From Purshia tridentata (taxonomy: Eukaryota; Streptophyta; Magnoliopsida; Rosales; Rosaceae): a DNA stretch of 41,393 nucleotides. The notes beneath the pieces are model-generated. The model was not told the origin of the DNA. It did not search any database and saw only the letters and a program-made list of their open reading frames with translations. Below are positions 1-11,802 of the stretch, one piece after another. Both the position numbers and the translations under genes were made by a program. How positions within the stretch are numbered: position 1 is the stretch's first letter; every line of letters starts with the position of its first letter. The DNA lies in the NCBI GenBank assembly GCA_003254885.1, contig QANT01007563.1, positions 1 through 41,393 of the forward strand, read 5' to 3'.

Positions 1-105
1 TCTTTGAATAAAGACCTAAAGATTAGACGGTTCGGATCGTTGAAATATTATATGAAGTGGGCCCTATGAGGGATCCCACAAATAAAATTATATATGGGAT
101 CCCAC

Positions 106-108
<3 letters not shown>

Positions 109-138
<30 letters not shown>
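109..138. repeat. (AT)n microsatellite
   Basis: An uninterrupted run of alternating A and T. It lies just after two copies of the palindromic word GGGATCCCAC (around 70 and 95). Confidence 0.9.
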
Positions 139-140
<2 letters not shown>

Positions 141-170
141 AAGGCGTGAGAAACCTTCCACTGAAATCTC

Positions 171-520
171 TCATTTAGTGTTAAATAAGAGATTCCCTTG
201 TAGGAGCCACACGAGTTTTTTTCTATCAATTCGAACTGTTTATTTTTTACATCTTGATTGATAGATCATCCTTGTAAAAAATGAGCCAAATTGGAAACCG
301 TTTGCCTATCTTACTTTGATCAAACAAATGGATGAACCAAATATTTTCAAGAAAACCATCCATTTATTTGGTCAAAGTTAAATAGGCAAATGATTTCTGA
401 TTTGGCTAATTTTTTGCAAAGATAATCTATCAATGGAGATGTAAAAAATAAATGGTTCGGATCAACACAAAACGACTACTGCAGACCCAACAAGGAGATC
501 TCTCATTTAATACTAAATAG
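171..520. mobile_element. Foldback element / hairpin MITE
   Basis: Bases 171-334 are an imperfect reverse complement of 357-520, leaving a 22-base loop at 335-356. Landmarks that pair are TGTTTATTTTTTACATCT near 239 with AGATGTAAAAAATAAATGG near 438, and GTTTGCCTAT near 299 with ATAGGCAAATGA near 382. Each arm is about 164 bp and holds no coding frame. The shape is that of a foldback MITE. I could not find a convincing target duplication, so the superfamily is not assigned. A transcript through it would fold into one long stem and could feed small-RNA production (inference). Confidence 0.75.
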
Positions 521-567
521 ATATCCATCATTAAAAGGTAATTGCCTAAGGTGTTATGCTTGACTTT

Positions 568-775
568 GTGAATTAGAACTACATATCCAACTATGGTTAC
601 ACTCGATCAATAGTTTTGATTCATTATCTGAAAAAAGAAACAAAAAAAATTCTATGTATAAGTTACATTGTGAATTAGAACTACATATCTAACTATGGTT
701 ATAATTTATACCTGATCAATAGTTTTGATTCATTATCTGAAAAAAGAAAAAAAAAAAAAGTTCTATGCATAAGTT
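568..775. repeat. Tandem duplication, about 102-bp unit, two copies
   Basis: Two adjacent copies begin GTGAATTAGAACTACATAT (about 568 and 670). Both include ATCAATAGTTTTGATTCATT followed by an A-rich run and TTCTATG. The copies differ by a short insertion and in the length of the A-run, so this is an old local duplication. It has no coding content. Confidence 0.8.
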
Positions 776-2778
776 ATCTTACTATTTATCTGTCTCCATG
801 TTTAAAATTGATAACGGAATCCAAACGCACACAGGAAAGTGCACAAAATTGATGCATACCACCTACCTGTAATCAATCTACTAACAATCATGATAGGATA
901 TTAAATTTTCTTATATATGATGAGGTTTTTCTTTATGATTGTGACAATTTGATGTAACAACTCAATGAGGCTCACCATTAGAAACAAGGGTGTCACTAAA
1001 TGACATAGAAATATCACTAATCTTTATATAAATATCATTGATCTTCCTTTTTGTTTTTCGTTCTGGTCTTTTTGTTTTTTTGGTCAAAGATTGGTCTGGT
1101 CACTAATCTCATTATTTGGTTGATTTTGACACCACACTAGACATAATATAAATCAGATTGATATCCAAAGACGCTAACTGCAGGACAAAAGGCCCATCTA
1201 TAACAATGCAAGGTGGCCAGCAATTTCAAAGAATGTGGAGGCTAAAACTTAAAAGCCTAATGATGTTGACATGTTAACCACACTAAATATTGAGGTTATC
1301 CAACATGAATACTTTTATGGTGGTCCTTGTGCATTTGCACTTGTTGGGCTAAACATTGGCAACAGTACGATCTATAGGAGCAAAGCACTAATCCAATTAT
1401 GGAAAACTTGTCAAATGGTATTGTTGGCTTGTAGCTTTTGTTCATGTGCACCAAAGCTTCTAATTGAGAACCCAAAAGTTGATGACCAATCAATCTCTAC
1501 AACAACTAACAAAGCCTTATCAAACAATCTGTCAACATCCATATTGATCAACAGTGCTGCAAATGGTGTTGTACATGGGGGAGGCAAAGGCAATCCCAAA
1601 GGGTTGGACACAAAGGCAGCATATATACAAGGCTTTGATCATGCAGATCTAGAATGAATTCAAATCCATAATTCAAAAACAAAACAGCATAAACACCCAT
1701 AAATCAAAAACTTTCAGAAACAAATAATTTAAATCCAAAGGGGCTAAAAGACTGGAACTGAAAGGGAAAGGAGTGCGTGGTACCCAGAAAGGCAGATACC
1801 ACCATTGAAATAGTGTCAGAACCCATGTGAAAGTGTGGCCCGTACCCCTTCACATTCATCTAACAATAAAAGAAATCACAAAATGAGACAAAAGCGTCCC
1901 CTAAAGTAGCCTTTACTCACATGAAAGAACAACTTTTTAGTTCTTTACCATCCCTCCTCTCTGCCTTTTTCAATTTTTATTTTATTTAATTTTAAATCTA
2001 ATAAGTGTGCTATTCTTTCATGATCTAATGGAAGCTAGATGCTGCAATAAGGACAACAGAAACTAAAGATGGTACCATAGGCACAGCTTTTTACCCTCTA
2101 CTTAGTCATCCCCCACTCCTTTTCCTTTTTGGGGGCTCCATATCAGTAAATAGTTATGCTTCTGCTACAGTTGCTCACCACTTTATTGGGTCTACTGTAC
2201 AAACAAGCAGGTCTGATAGAGACTCTTCATTTCTCCATACACCTCACGAAAGGAGATGGTAAAAGATAGGTAAATTAAATATCATATCAAAGTTACTACT
2301 ACTGGGTCTTTGTTTGCTATGCTACTTGCTGTGGTCCAGCACATACCTATAGAGATATAGGGTACAGAGTAATATATAGACCCCACTCCCATAAATCAGT
2401 TCATCTGTTCTTTTACAGTTTTACGTATACAATTATGTATTATTGTAAGTAGTATAAATATATATAAATATATAATTAATGACGATAGAGATCTTGCTAC
2501 AGGTTTTTTTGATGTGGCTATGGTTTCTTTTTCTTCCTCGTGATATGTGCTTCTCAATTGGTTCTGCACTTAAGAAAATGGACAAATTAACATCAGCAAT
2601 AGTCCCTTTGACTAGAAATAAAGGATATACTATATGCTTTACAAGAATCTTGTGAGAGATTGATAAAGCTTACCCTAGCAATTCAAAGTCAAATCTCCCC
2701 CATTTCTGACCAAGCTTAACTTAAATACATTCCAATGGCTCCATACCCAAAAGAAAACCTGTAAATCAAAATTAATCA
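776..2778. other. Intergenic; no gene recognised
   Basis: An open frame of 128 codons on the plus strand (1271-1657) overlaps two minus-strand frames of 65-66 codons. None of them resembles a family I recognise, and no splice structure extends them. The rest is AT-rich spacer. The part next to 2779 lies downstream of the CCCH gene's 3' end and may include its polyadenylation zone. Confidence 0.6.
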
Positions 2779-2788
2779 TTTATTTATT
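2779..2788 (-). terminator. Candidate polyadenylation signal of the CCCH-RRM gene
   Basis: On the minus strand two overlapping AATAAA hexamers (AATAAATAAA) lie about 50 nt downstream of the TAA stop at 2839-2841. This is a reasonable position for a plant near-upstream element. The actual cleavage site cannot be read from the sequence. Confidence 0.5.
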
Positions 2789-2838
2789 TTTTCAATGGAT
2801 TATGGTAGCAAGAAGTCTTTGCATGTTGTATGTGCTCG

Positions 2839-5397
2839 TTATATAGGGAAAGCAGTAGTGGCTGTACCTGGGCATTTGGAAAGAACAGATTTTGGGGAAG
2901 TTGCATTGGGGGAAGACGTGGTGGGCAGTAAATTATTATTATTACTGTTAGAAGATATGGTTGTGACTCTGGTGCTTTCATTGTCTTCTGAAGAAGCAGT
3001 TGAGAAGACATTGATGTTGTCCCCAGATGATTTCTTTGGTGAAGCAAAGAGGTTCTCAGGGAGAATGTGTTCCATACTGATTTTGAAACAATAAACATTA
3101 ATCTGAGATTTGAAGAGATTCTGACCAGATATATAATGCTAACTATGCATAAGTTTCATACCTTTCATGGAAGTCATACTCTTCAGCTCTTGATTGCCCC
3201 TTTTCAGTATGCATCTCTTGCTGGAGCTGTTGTCCACCATTTTCTGCAAGAGCAATGTCAACAAAAGGGAAATGAACCACCATTAAGCTTCTCTTTTTAC
3301 ATCAAGAACTCCAGAACATATTGATTAGCCAACCTTCTGTGACTTCTTTCTTGCCATCTGGTGAAACAGTGAAGGGTTGATTTTTGGGTGTATGTGATAA
3401 AGTTGGCGAGGGAAATGGAGACCCTTCTTCGAATAGACCATGATAGTATTGATGATGATTGTGATGATTGTTATTCTTGACGCCTAGAAGTTGGAGGTTC
3501 ATAAGTCTTCTTTCTTGGAGTTCAATGGCTTGCTGCAAATTAGCCTGTTCCTCTAATTTCATTCTTAACAACATCTCTTCGGTACTATAAAACATTCTTG
3601 ATCCTACAAAGAGGTCAAAATACATCTTCAATTTACAGAAGGTTCTAGACCATCAGAGGAGCAAAGTGTCTAGTTTCTTACCATGATTGAGGTCATAAGG
3701 CTCCCTAGAATCAAGCCCGGACAGGCTTGAACACAGGGGATAGTCTCCTCTCTCCAACTGTTGGTGTTGTTGCTTCCTGACATTGTGTAATTCAAAGCAA
3801 AAATAACAATGTTATACAAAGAAATTTTAAGGGAAAAATATGTAAAACAATAAAAACTTGATGACTCAAAGTTGCTATGTACTTGTCTGGTATTTTCCCC
3901 TTCTCCTTATAAGGCTTCACTAGCACCCGGGAATCACATACAAAATGAGGGTTCCCTTTAGCTAAAATGATCTTCACAGTCTCTGAGTATAAAAAAGTAA
4001 CAAACCCAAACATCCTCTTTTGCTGGTATGGAATCCTTACATCTTGCACTGGTCCATAAATGCTTCAAACCACACAGTAAATTACCCAAAGAAACTATAT
4101 TTCAGTAAAAGTCATCTTCATCGTGTTATATAAGATAAAAAAGACACCAAATTAATGATTAATTACCTAAAATAATTAGAGACATCTTCTTCTCTAAATG
4201 TACTATCAGCTGGGAATGTCAAGTAGATCTGCCTTGAACTGTGATTCGCATTTCCCCCCAAGGTTAAAGTAGTTGAAATATCGTTTCTCTCAGGTTGGTA
4301 TCCAAACTTGTGAAGCTCGTCCCCCATCATCAATGCAGATGCTGCTGACCTAAAACACATCAAAAGCAACCACACAAGCTCCATAAACCAAAAATCATTC
4401 CAACCCGAAAACAAAGACTTATACAAAAGGCAATAATGCAAGTACATATGTACCTTTGAGTGTCATTTTGTTGCTGCAAAAGAAAATTCATGCACTTGTT
4501 GTATGGGAAAGAAGTACCACCGGCCATGAACTGTGAGACTGCGGCCAGTTTCTGTTGCTGGGCAGCAGCATTATTGGATCTGAGCAACTCCTGACACTGT
4601 TCAAGGACATTAATGGAGTTATCATCACTAATGGAACCACAATGGAGAAAACGGCAACTGCTGCCATTCTTACAGAACCCTCTTGCAAAGTACAAACATG
4701 GTTTCCATCCAACTCCGGAATTGACATCTTGGTCTGACCCAAAACCACACATGCTGTTGGGATTAACAGAGTAGCTTTGCTTGTGCATTGAGGAATTGCA
4801 GTAAACACTTTCAAGCCTGCCATCAAATAAATCATCGGCACTCTTTGGGTCATTGAGGAAAGAAAGATCGCTCTGAAATTGGAATTTATCAACAAGTTCA
4901 CTGCTTGAAGAATTATAAGCTGAAGATATGGTGGAGGATAATGAAGGCCCAGAAGCAGTGTTACTGTTTTTGGTTACAATATTGGCATAAGAAGGTGAAG
5001 AAGTGGAATTAGGACTCCTGGTGTTGTTGAGGCTCCAAAGGTTTGAGGATGGAGAAGATGGGTTAGGCGCTATGTCAAAGCCATTACTGGTGATTCGTGA
5101 AGAAGAGGAAAGGGACAAAGGGTTAGGCCTTGAAATGGGGTTGAAAGGTGTTGTAGATGGAGTAGTAGTAGTAGTAGTAGTAATAGTAGTAGTCTTGGAT
5201 GAGTGAATGAGGCCCAGTTGGGTTTTGGCATTGATGATGAGGTTGTGAAGCAGAGTCTCTGGCCCAAATGCCAAACGTATCATCTCCTTGTCACTATGGT
5301 CTTGTAACAGAAGGTACCCCATGATTTTGGAGGCATTTTCTGGATCCAAACCTTGGATCCTTGAGAAAACCATCCTTGTAGCTTCGTAAGAATCCAT
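2839..5397 (-). CDS. CCCH zinc finger and RRM domain RNA-binding protein, seven coding exons
   Basis: Minus-strand exons read by eye are 4454-5397, 4167-4349, 3883-4062, 3682-3776, 3334-3603, 3162-3243 and 2839-3076. All six introns are GT-AG, phases match, and the joined CDS is 1992 nt (663 residues plus stop). The N-terminus [15 protein letters not shown] is typical of plant CCCH-RRM proteins often annotated as 'zinc finger CCCH domain-containing protein 53/18/46-like'. A Thr/Ser/Asn/Pro-rich linker (about 65-165) follows. A C-X7-C-X5-C-X3-H finger spans residues 234-252 (C234, C242, C248, H252). An RRM spans about 356-428, with IYLTFP as RNP2 and RMFGFVTF (392-399) as RNP1. Then come a Gln/Glu-rich probable helix ([16 protein letters not shown]), a His/Asn-rich patch, the conserved-looking [10 protein letters not shown] segment and a Ser/Asn-rich tail. 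The first ATG in frame is 5397, in good context (TCTCCATGG). Likely role is binding RNA, perhaps in post-transcriptional regulation; the target is unknown. Exon 3 to 4 gives DKKQQ where relatives often have DKRKQQ. No frameshift or missing ligand was seen. Confidence 0.93.
5161..5194. repeat. Coding trinucleotide microsatellite (poly-Thr tract)
   Basis: A GTA/GTAGTA run on the plus strand is read on the minus strand as ACT/ACC-type codons. It encodes a Thr tract with one Ile near residues 69-79 of the CCCH-RRM protein. It sits in the low-complexity linker between the N-terminal domain and the zinc finger, where length changes in multiples of three would be tolerated. Confidence 0.85.
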
Positions 5398-5422
5398 GGA
5401 GACAAGCAAGGAAGCACTAGTA

Positions 5423-5500
5423 CTGCACAAACAAAACTTCAGTGGCCTGAAGAGAGAGAGAGAGAGAGTGAAGCTGACCCTTGATGTTATATAAAAAGAA
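5423..5500 (-). promoter_or_regulatory. Candidate TATA box and CT-rich leader of the CCCH-RRM gene
   Basis: Read on the minus strand, TATATAA lies at about 5487-5493, roughly 90 nt upstream of the ATG. It is followed by a (CT)n tract at about 5448-5468, typical of plant 5' leaders. A second reading is possible: TTTTGTTTGTGCAG at about 5424 looks like a 3' splice site, and pyrimidine-rich sequence at 5640-5700 could be a more distant leader exon. The sequence alone does not decide between a short leader and a leader intron. Confidence 0.4.
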
Positions 5501-6284
5501 GCAATAATGGGTGGATCATTATTTTAGCATAATGATTGTAAGGCTATAATATAAAATAGAGAAGCAAATGTATGATGTAGCACTAGGAGTAGTAGGTGAA
5601 ACTTTTGGCATGAACTCAATTTGAAATTTGAAGATGAATGTGGATGAAGAAGAAGAGAAAGGAAGGAAGGAAAGAAGAGAATCAATTCAGAGGTAGTTTG
5701 GAGATGTTGTGGCTGCTACTCTGAACCTCAATTTTGATGGCAGTACAAACTCTGAACCTAGGGAGTTGGGAGAGTAAACTCACTCTCTCTCTCTCTCTTA
5801 AAAATATTAATTTCAAGGTTTTGTTGTCTTTACAGAAACAGACAAAGTGGGAGAGCGGATTCAATCTGGCTCCGAGGGTTGGGACGCAGCTACAATCCAA
5901 AAAAGGAAAGAAAAATAATTAAAAAGGGTATTTAAACGAATTTACTGTACTTACCACCGCATGATTAAATTTAAAAGGGTAAGACAAAGGGTATTTACTG
6001 TACTTTTTGTAATTAAACGAATTTAACTTATTTCCAAGTTAATATAAAGTTAAAAGTGGTTTAATTATAAGGCCCTAATCACTGAAAAAGTTAATCAAAA
6101 TCACTCAAATTTAATAATTTATTTATTGCTCATCTTTAATTTAATTTTTAGTAACATCAATTTATTCATAACTACAGATTTAATTTCAAGATAATAACAA
6201 TTCAACCATTAAAAAAAAGACAGAAAAGGACAAGAAAAAAATTAAAACAGCCCAATCGGTGGATGCTTATTGATTATACTGGTA
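5501..6284. other. Upstream flank of the CCCH gene; no gene recognised
   Basis: This holds purine-rich sequence on the plus strand (5640-5690), a second (CT)n run on the plus strand (5781-5799) and AT-rich spacer from about 5930. Open frames here are short and low in complexity. It may contain promoter or leader sequence of the minus-strand gene. Confidence 0.5.
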
Positions 6285-7015
6285 TGAAAAGTGAAACTGA
6301 AACTGAAACTAATAATTCAAGAATAAATCTAAAATTTAATTATAGTTTCAAAATTTGAAATTCAGTTTTAGTTTAATTCTAAAATTTAATTACAGTTTCA
6401 GAATTGATACTGAGACTAAATTACAATTTCAGAATTAAAACTAAGGGGGGTGTACTCAATTGAGATTTTAATGGATTTTAAAATAATTTAAAAATCCATA
6501 GAAATTTAGAGGTATCCAATTTAGAATTTTAAAGATTCCATAAAAATCTAGGTGTATTCAATTCAGAATTTTAAGAATTCCATTGAAATCTAGATGTATT
6601 CAATATCTCATAAATTTTAAAGGATTTCATTTAAGTAGTAGATTTTGATGGATTTTTATGGATTTTAAACATAAAACAAAGGTAACAAGAATTCTAACCT
6701 ATTCTCCTTGGATTTTGATGAATTCCATAGAATTCCATAAAATTTTATAGAATCCATGGAATCTGCAGAAATTTATAATTCTTTTGAAATATATTAAAAT
6801 CTATTTAAATCCAAATTGAATACACTCCCCTAAAACTGACTACTATTTTAGTTTGATTTTGAAGCTGAAACTAAATTATAGTTTTAGAATTGAAACTGAA
6901 ATTGAATTATAGTTTCAAAACTGAAACTGAAACTGAATTACAGTAGTTTCAGAACTAAAACTGAATTACAGTTTCAATTTGATTTTGAAACTGAAACTGA
7001 AACCGATTTTAAGAA
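6285..7015. repeat. Array of degenerate palindromic units, split by a MITE
   Basis: Many variants of GAAACTGAATTACAGTTTC, an inverted repeat with 7-bp arms around AATTA, occur at about 6289-6441 and again at about 6833-7010. Words such as AACTGAAACTGAAACT and ATTACAGTTTCAGAAT recur on both sides. The MITE at 6445-6830 sits inside the array. No coding frame is supported, and the origin of the array is unknown. Confidence 0.7.
6445..6830. mobile_element. Tourist-like (PIF/Harbinger) MITE, 386 bp
   Basis: The left end reads GGGGGGTGTACTCAATT. The reverse complement of the right end reads GGGGAGTGTATTCAATT. The element is flanked on both sides by TAA (6442-6444 and 6831-6833), the 3-bp target duplication typical of PIF/Harbinger transposition. 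The interior is AT-rich, repeats ATTCCATAGAATTCCAT-like words and has no coding capacity. It would depend on a transposase supplied in trans. Confidence 0.88.
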
Positions 7016-8682
7016 GAACAACATTGAATTACAACCTTATTATGACAAAAATTGAATTCCATAAGATCAATGTGGAATTGGACCCCAAAAAAAAAACAAA
7101 AAACAAAATTAAAATAACTTATGATCATGAGTTGCATGCTTCCTTCCTGCAAAATATGAAAACATTTATGGTTGTGAATGTTGGGCCTTGCACGTGATGT
7201 TGAGACAGATTTCATTAATTGGTTTGAGTGGCCTTTATTTGGCCACGTCACCTGCTCTTGGAAAGCTTCCAAAGGAAGCTTGCTAGTTGTAGGCTAAAGG
7301 TAGCTTGCTGCCTTATTTATTTTGTGTGTTTGTTTCTCTTATTTGAATATAGATGCAGCGAGGAGGAAAAAAAATTAGAGAGAAGGTGAAGCTTAGGTAC
7401 GTGGAAGGCATATATGTTACCTTATTATTAAAATTCTATAACTTATTATTAATATTGAAGTATACACATATTAAAGAGTAAATAGGATGCATTTTATGCA
7501 TTCTACACTAATTATCTCTAAAGTAATCAACATTTTTGACCTACCACATGATATAATTTTATAAGCCGAATTGTTCATTATGTAAGTCACACTTTAAAGA
7601 TTATTTTTGCAAAAAATCTCCAAAATCAAAAGTTATTTATCTATTTGATCATAATAACAATCATTTATGTGCTTTTATAGAAAACAATATTCAGGATCAC
7701 AGTTAAATGACTAATTGATATTAAATTTGATTAATATTCTGCAGTGATGTATTTGAAATAAAGTCTAAAAAATAGACAATTTAGATTATGAGATTAGTCA
7801 TGTGGTTGATACAAAAGAGTGGTTAGCTTCATATTAATGTGCGAACTAGTTAGATTTAGACCGCTACTGTGGAATAGTAAGTCGCTTTATTTTCTACTAT
7901 ATCAAGCCTTTTATAATGACAAAACTGAAAAACTTAAACTCATTTTGGCCCTCAAATAGTGTCCAAATTTTGGATTTGAGTCTCAGCAAAACCATTGGTG
8001 TTGAGGCCCAAAATAAATTTCAATATTTTCCACCAAATTAACTTATGCATAAAATAAATTAAGTGTCCGTTAATTTAAAATTTAAAAACTTTTATGATTA
8101 TGAATATTGTATCATTGCTAATATTTTGATTAGCTCTTCAAAGTGACACTACAATTAATATATTAATATAAATTTTAAAATGCATAACAACGTTAAAACA
8201 CAATATAGCTTATTTCATTTCACAATGCAAACAATAATAAATACCTAGACGAAACCACACTAGCTACTCAACCAAATACTAGAATGAAGACATAAATTAA
8301 ACAACAACAACAACAACAAAGATATTTTTAGTGGCTCCCACGAGTTGAGGGTGACTCACGAACGTTCACATAAATATTATTATAATTAAAGCAATTTGAG
8401 ATATTCATTTTGGCTTCACAATGAACACATGGTTCAATACCCTTTTCGCAAGTGCATGAAACTGGGTCTTCATCCTTAGGTATTGGGACATTGGCGTCCC
8501 ATTTTAAACAATAATAGCACAATAGTGTATGTTTTTCAAGGCCGCACATCTAAAATTGCATCATTGGTTGGCTTTTAAAGAAGGCCTTACAAATTGTGCA
8601 AGTTGGATCATAATCATTGGGGGGCACTTACACAAGTTCTCATCAAGGGTATTCCTAGAAGAGGAAATCATTTCTAATGATT
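7016..8682. other. AT-rich spacer with a small cysteine-rich minus-strand frame; no gene established
   Basis: Most of this stretch is AT-rich without recognisable features. A (CAA)n run lies at about 8302-8321. On the minus strand, one frame from about 8640 down to 8328 is unusually rich in Cys and His: it contains CTIC, CYYC, CTC and CVHC spacings, with one in-frame stop near 8550. It resembles a fragment of a zinc-binding protein, but I do not recognise the family. It may be a gene relic or chance. Confidence 0.4.
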
Positions 8683-8687
8683 GGATG

Positions 8688-11600
8688 TGTGTGACCCTGA
8701 AAATTTCAAATCTTATTTTAGAATTTTCCTTAATTTCTAGAATTTTTCTGGAAATTTGGTGGCGGAAAATTTTGTTTTCCCATCATGGTTTGGAGTAGTT
8801 AACCAAACGTTGACTTTGACTTTGACCAAAGTGAGACCTTAAAAAGTTAAGAGTCCTGCCCACAAACCCCAGGGTACAATTTTGTTGCTATTCCAACTTC
8901 GGAAAATTATTTTGTGAATTTCCCCAATTTCTTTTCACTTGAGCCCTTGAATTTTCCTAAGGGTAATTCAAATTTTTTTGGAATTATTTTTCTGCCAATT
9001 TGGTGTTTTTATCTCTCAAAAGTGTAGTACTCATTGAGACGAGTCCATAGGATTTTCCCTGAATGTTTTTGAGTCCCGAGTTATTTTTGGTGAATTTTTG
9101 AAGTTTGGAGAAAAGGAAAGTTCGGAAGATGACTAATGTGCCACGTGGCGCGACGCCAATGGCCAAGGAGGCGATGACTGGGCACTGGTGCTTCACCCCT
9201 AACCCAGCCCGCTTATCTCTCTCTTCTTCTTCCTTGGGCCCGCGTGACACCCCAGCCCAAGCCCACTCTTCTTCTTGTTCTTCTTCTCTCCCTCTCTTTT
9301 TCTCTTTGGGCCACCCATGCCTTGGGCCAGCTCTCCTTCTCTTTTGGGTTGCATGCACAGCAGCTAGCAAAGCCCAAAAGGTCTGTTCTCCTTACTGAAA
9401 TGGGCCAGCAGCCACACACCAATTTTCCCTTCCAAAGGCCCAAAAACACAAGCCCAAAACCCAAAAATACAAGCCCAAAATGCAAGACCCAAAAAGCTCA
9501 AAGTCTAGATCCCTCAAGAAGGATTTAGAATTCTGAATTTCTATTTTAATCTCCAATATTTTATTTATTTAGGAATTCTAGATCCTTCAATCTCATCCTA
9601 GCCCTCCATTTCAATTCAATCTTAGCCATCCATTTCACCTTCACCCATCTATAAATACCCACCTCCCATCACTTTCATTTTCACACCAAAGCTCATTTGA
9701 GAGCTTCTCTCTCTAAAATCTCTCTCTTTAGTTTATGGTTGTTGTTCTAGTGTTTCTCTCTCTAGATTAGTAGCATTCTAGTGCTTTCTCTCACTAGAAG
9801 TGCTAGTCTTTCTCTGTCTTAAGATCAAATAGAAAATTTTCTATTTTGGTCATAACTTTTGTTTAGAAGGTCCAATTGACGAGCCGTCTTTGAGCACGTG
9901 TTCGTGGAGCTGAGCCCTACCTTCTAGAATATTTATTTTTGAGTTTTCGGTAACCCATTAGTAAATCCTATTGAAATTCTATTGAAATTCCGTTAGTTTT
10001 TGCTTGTACTAACTAAACTCTTTTATTTGGTTATCTTGGTTGGTTAGTGGTACCGTTACTCTGCCCGTGGAAAGTCTTCAACTAGTAACCTTTTAAGCCG
10101 ACTTATTTAATTTGTTATTACTTAAGTTGTGGTGATAGCCAAAATGCTACTAAATGGTTTTTACTTGTTAAATGAACTAAATAATATATTGAGGCCATAT
10201 TTGTGGGAAACCAAACAACGTGTTGTCTAAGACCGGTCCATGAACATACAGGTGTTGGGAACTGAGCCAGAGCTCCCTCAGTTTCCCATGCACTAATCTG
10301 GACACGTTGTAGGTTGAACACTAATCAACCTCTTCCACTTAAAATAAAATGAACTTAAGTAGAAACCCACGATCTAACATGACTGTCTGCCTTGGGGTGC
10401 GAGGTCATGTTGGATTACAAAGTCAGAAAAGCCTAGCCTTATGCTAGAGCCAAACCTTGGGTTATACCTAGTCTAAACTAGACAAGGTCGAGAGCATGTA
10501 TGTTCTAGTCCCATTCTATTGACAGTTGCCATCGGATTCGAACCTCCAATTTCCCAACAGGTGCAAGTGGAATGTGGATAAGGACAGGGACAAGAACATG
10601 CAAAAAGGTTAAGGACAGGGACACTCGTGGTAAAAGAGGTAGGGGAGGTAACATATTCCGGTTAGAGGATTTCCTTCCTATTTTCGTATATATACGTATA
10701 TAAAAGGTTTTTCACAGATAAAGTGCATGGTTTTTGTATAGCATATCTGTGTATGTTTTTTTTCTAATACTCAAATTCTGGTAACTTGAGAGTAAAAAGC
10801 ACGTGTTGTTACCTTCGATTTCGATACCCTAAACCCTTGGAGGGGTAGTAAGGATTGGTTAGTCAATTGTCCTTCTAGAGGCTAACCTAGGCGGTATTAC
10901 TGGTAAATAGATACTTTCACTACAGTATCGAGGAGGTGGTTGAAATTTTGATATTGGTAATTGGCCGTTCATGATCAATTGTAGGTAAGTATCTAAACTT
11001 TGTCACTCATGACCAGATTTTCACTGGAAAAGCTGTATGAGCATGCAAAGGTTTTACTCACTGATTATTGGCATTTTTATATGCATTATACACATTATTC
11101 ATTGTTTGGCATTATACATTATTCTCATTGATTTTGGTTGTGCATAGTTTTGCCTATCTTTTTGAAAACCTTATATCTATATACTTTCAAGTATTGTTTT
11201 CAAACCTGACCAAGATCCCCCTAAGGGGAAGCGATGATCTTATGTGATGCTTACCCTTTACTATACTCTTGTGAGTGCAGGTAACCCAGTTGTTGACGAC
11301 CAGGACTGAGGTCGTGGCTGTGGTACTTGCAGATTGTCAACATCCATCTTATCCCTTTTAGATCCTTTCTTTGGATCAGTGGTGGTGTTTCTCTTTCATC
11401 CTCGTAGGTGACATTTTCCATTGGCTACCCATGAGTCTAATTTGTTACACCACTTTACTTATAGCAGAATCACTCTGGAGCGGTTAGATTATCTTGGCAT
11501 AACTATCTATCTACTACTTATGTGTAAATTACGACTTGCTTATGTAATGTTTAGGGTTATTGTTTTCTAAACTTATTACCCACTCGGGTTGATACTTTAA

Positions 11601-11802
11601 TATTTTAATCTAATGAGGTATTTTCAGTAATTTATTTCTGTTGTGAATTACTACTATGATCCAACTCGGTTTCACAGCTCTAAAGGACTGAACTCATTTT
11701 AAAGAGCTTGGGATTTCAATACTCTGAGGTAAGGGGTGTTGTGGTCTTGGGATTTTTAAGACGGGTGTCGCTGTGGCGTTTCGGCTATTCCGGGGCATCA
11801 CA
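8688..11802 (+). mobile_element. Long solo-LTR-like retrotransposon element, about 3.1 kb
   Basis: The element begins TGTGTGACCCTG and ends GGGGCATCACA, fitting the TG...CA rule. It is flanked by GGATG at 8683-8687 and 11803-11807, a 5-bp target duplication of the size LTR retrotransposons make. A TATA-like CTATAAATACC lies near 9650, with CT-rich sequence after it, as expected of an LTR promoter. I saw no gag, protease, reverse transcriptase or integrase frame and no second LTR, so a solo LTR from unequal recombination is the simplest reading. Short frames at 8984-9528 come from CT/GA-rich low-complexity DNA. The left edge has a 2-bp ambiguity because TGTG repeats there. Superfamily is not certain. 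Confidence 0.72.

Noticed and set aside
1271..1657. 128-codon plus-strand open frame
   Set aside because: No recognisable domain, overlapping antisense frames of similar quality, and no splice or promoter support. It could be a relic but is not supported as a gene.
4488..5267. Alternative frames within the first exon of the CCCH gene (both strands)
   Set aside because: They overlap the real exon in other frames and show no domain of their own.
8984..9528. Overlapping Ser/Pro-rich and Arg/Glu-rich frames on both strands
   Set aside because: They come from CT/GA-rich low-complexity DNA within the LTR-like element.
10515..10565. tRNA-like T-arm word on the minus strand (GGTTCGAATCC)
   Set aside because: The matching acceptor, D and anticodon arms could not be found, and it lies inside the long LTR-like element. 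Probably chance or part of the element.
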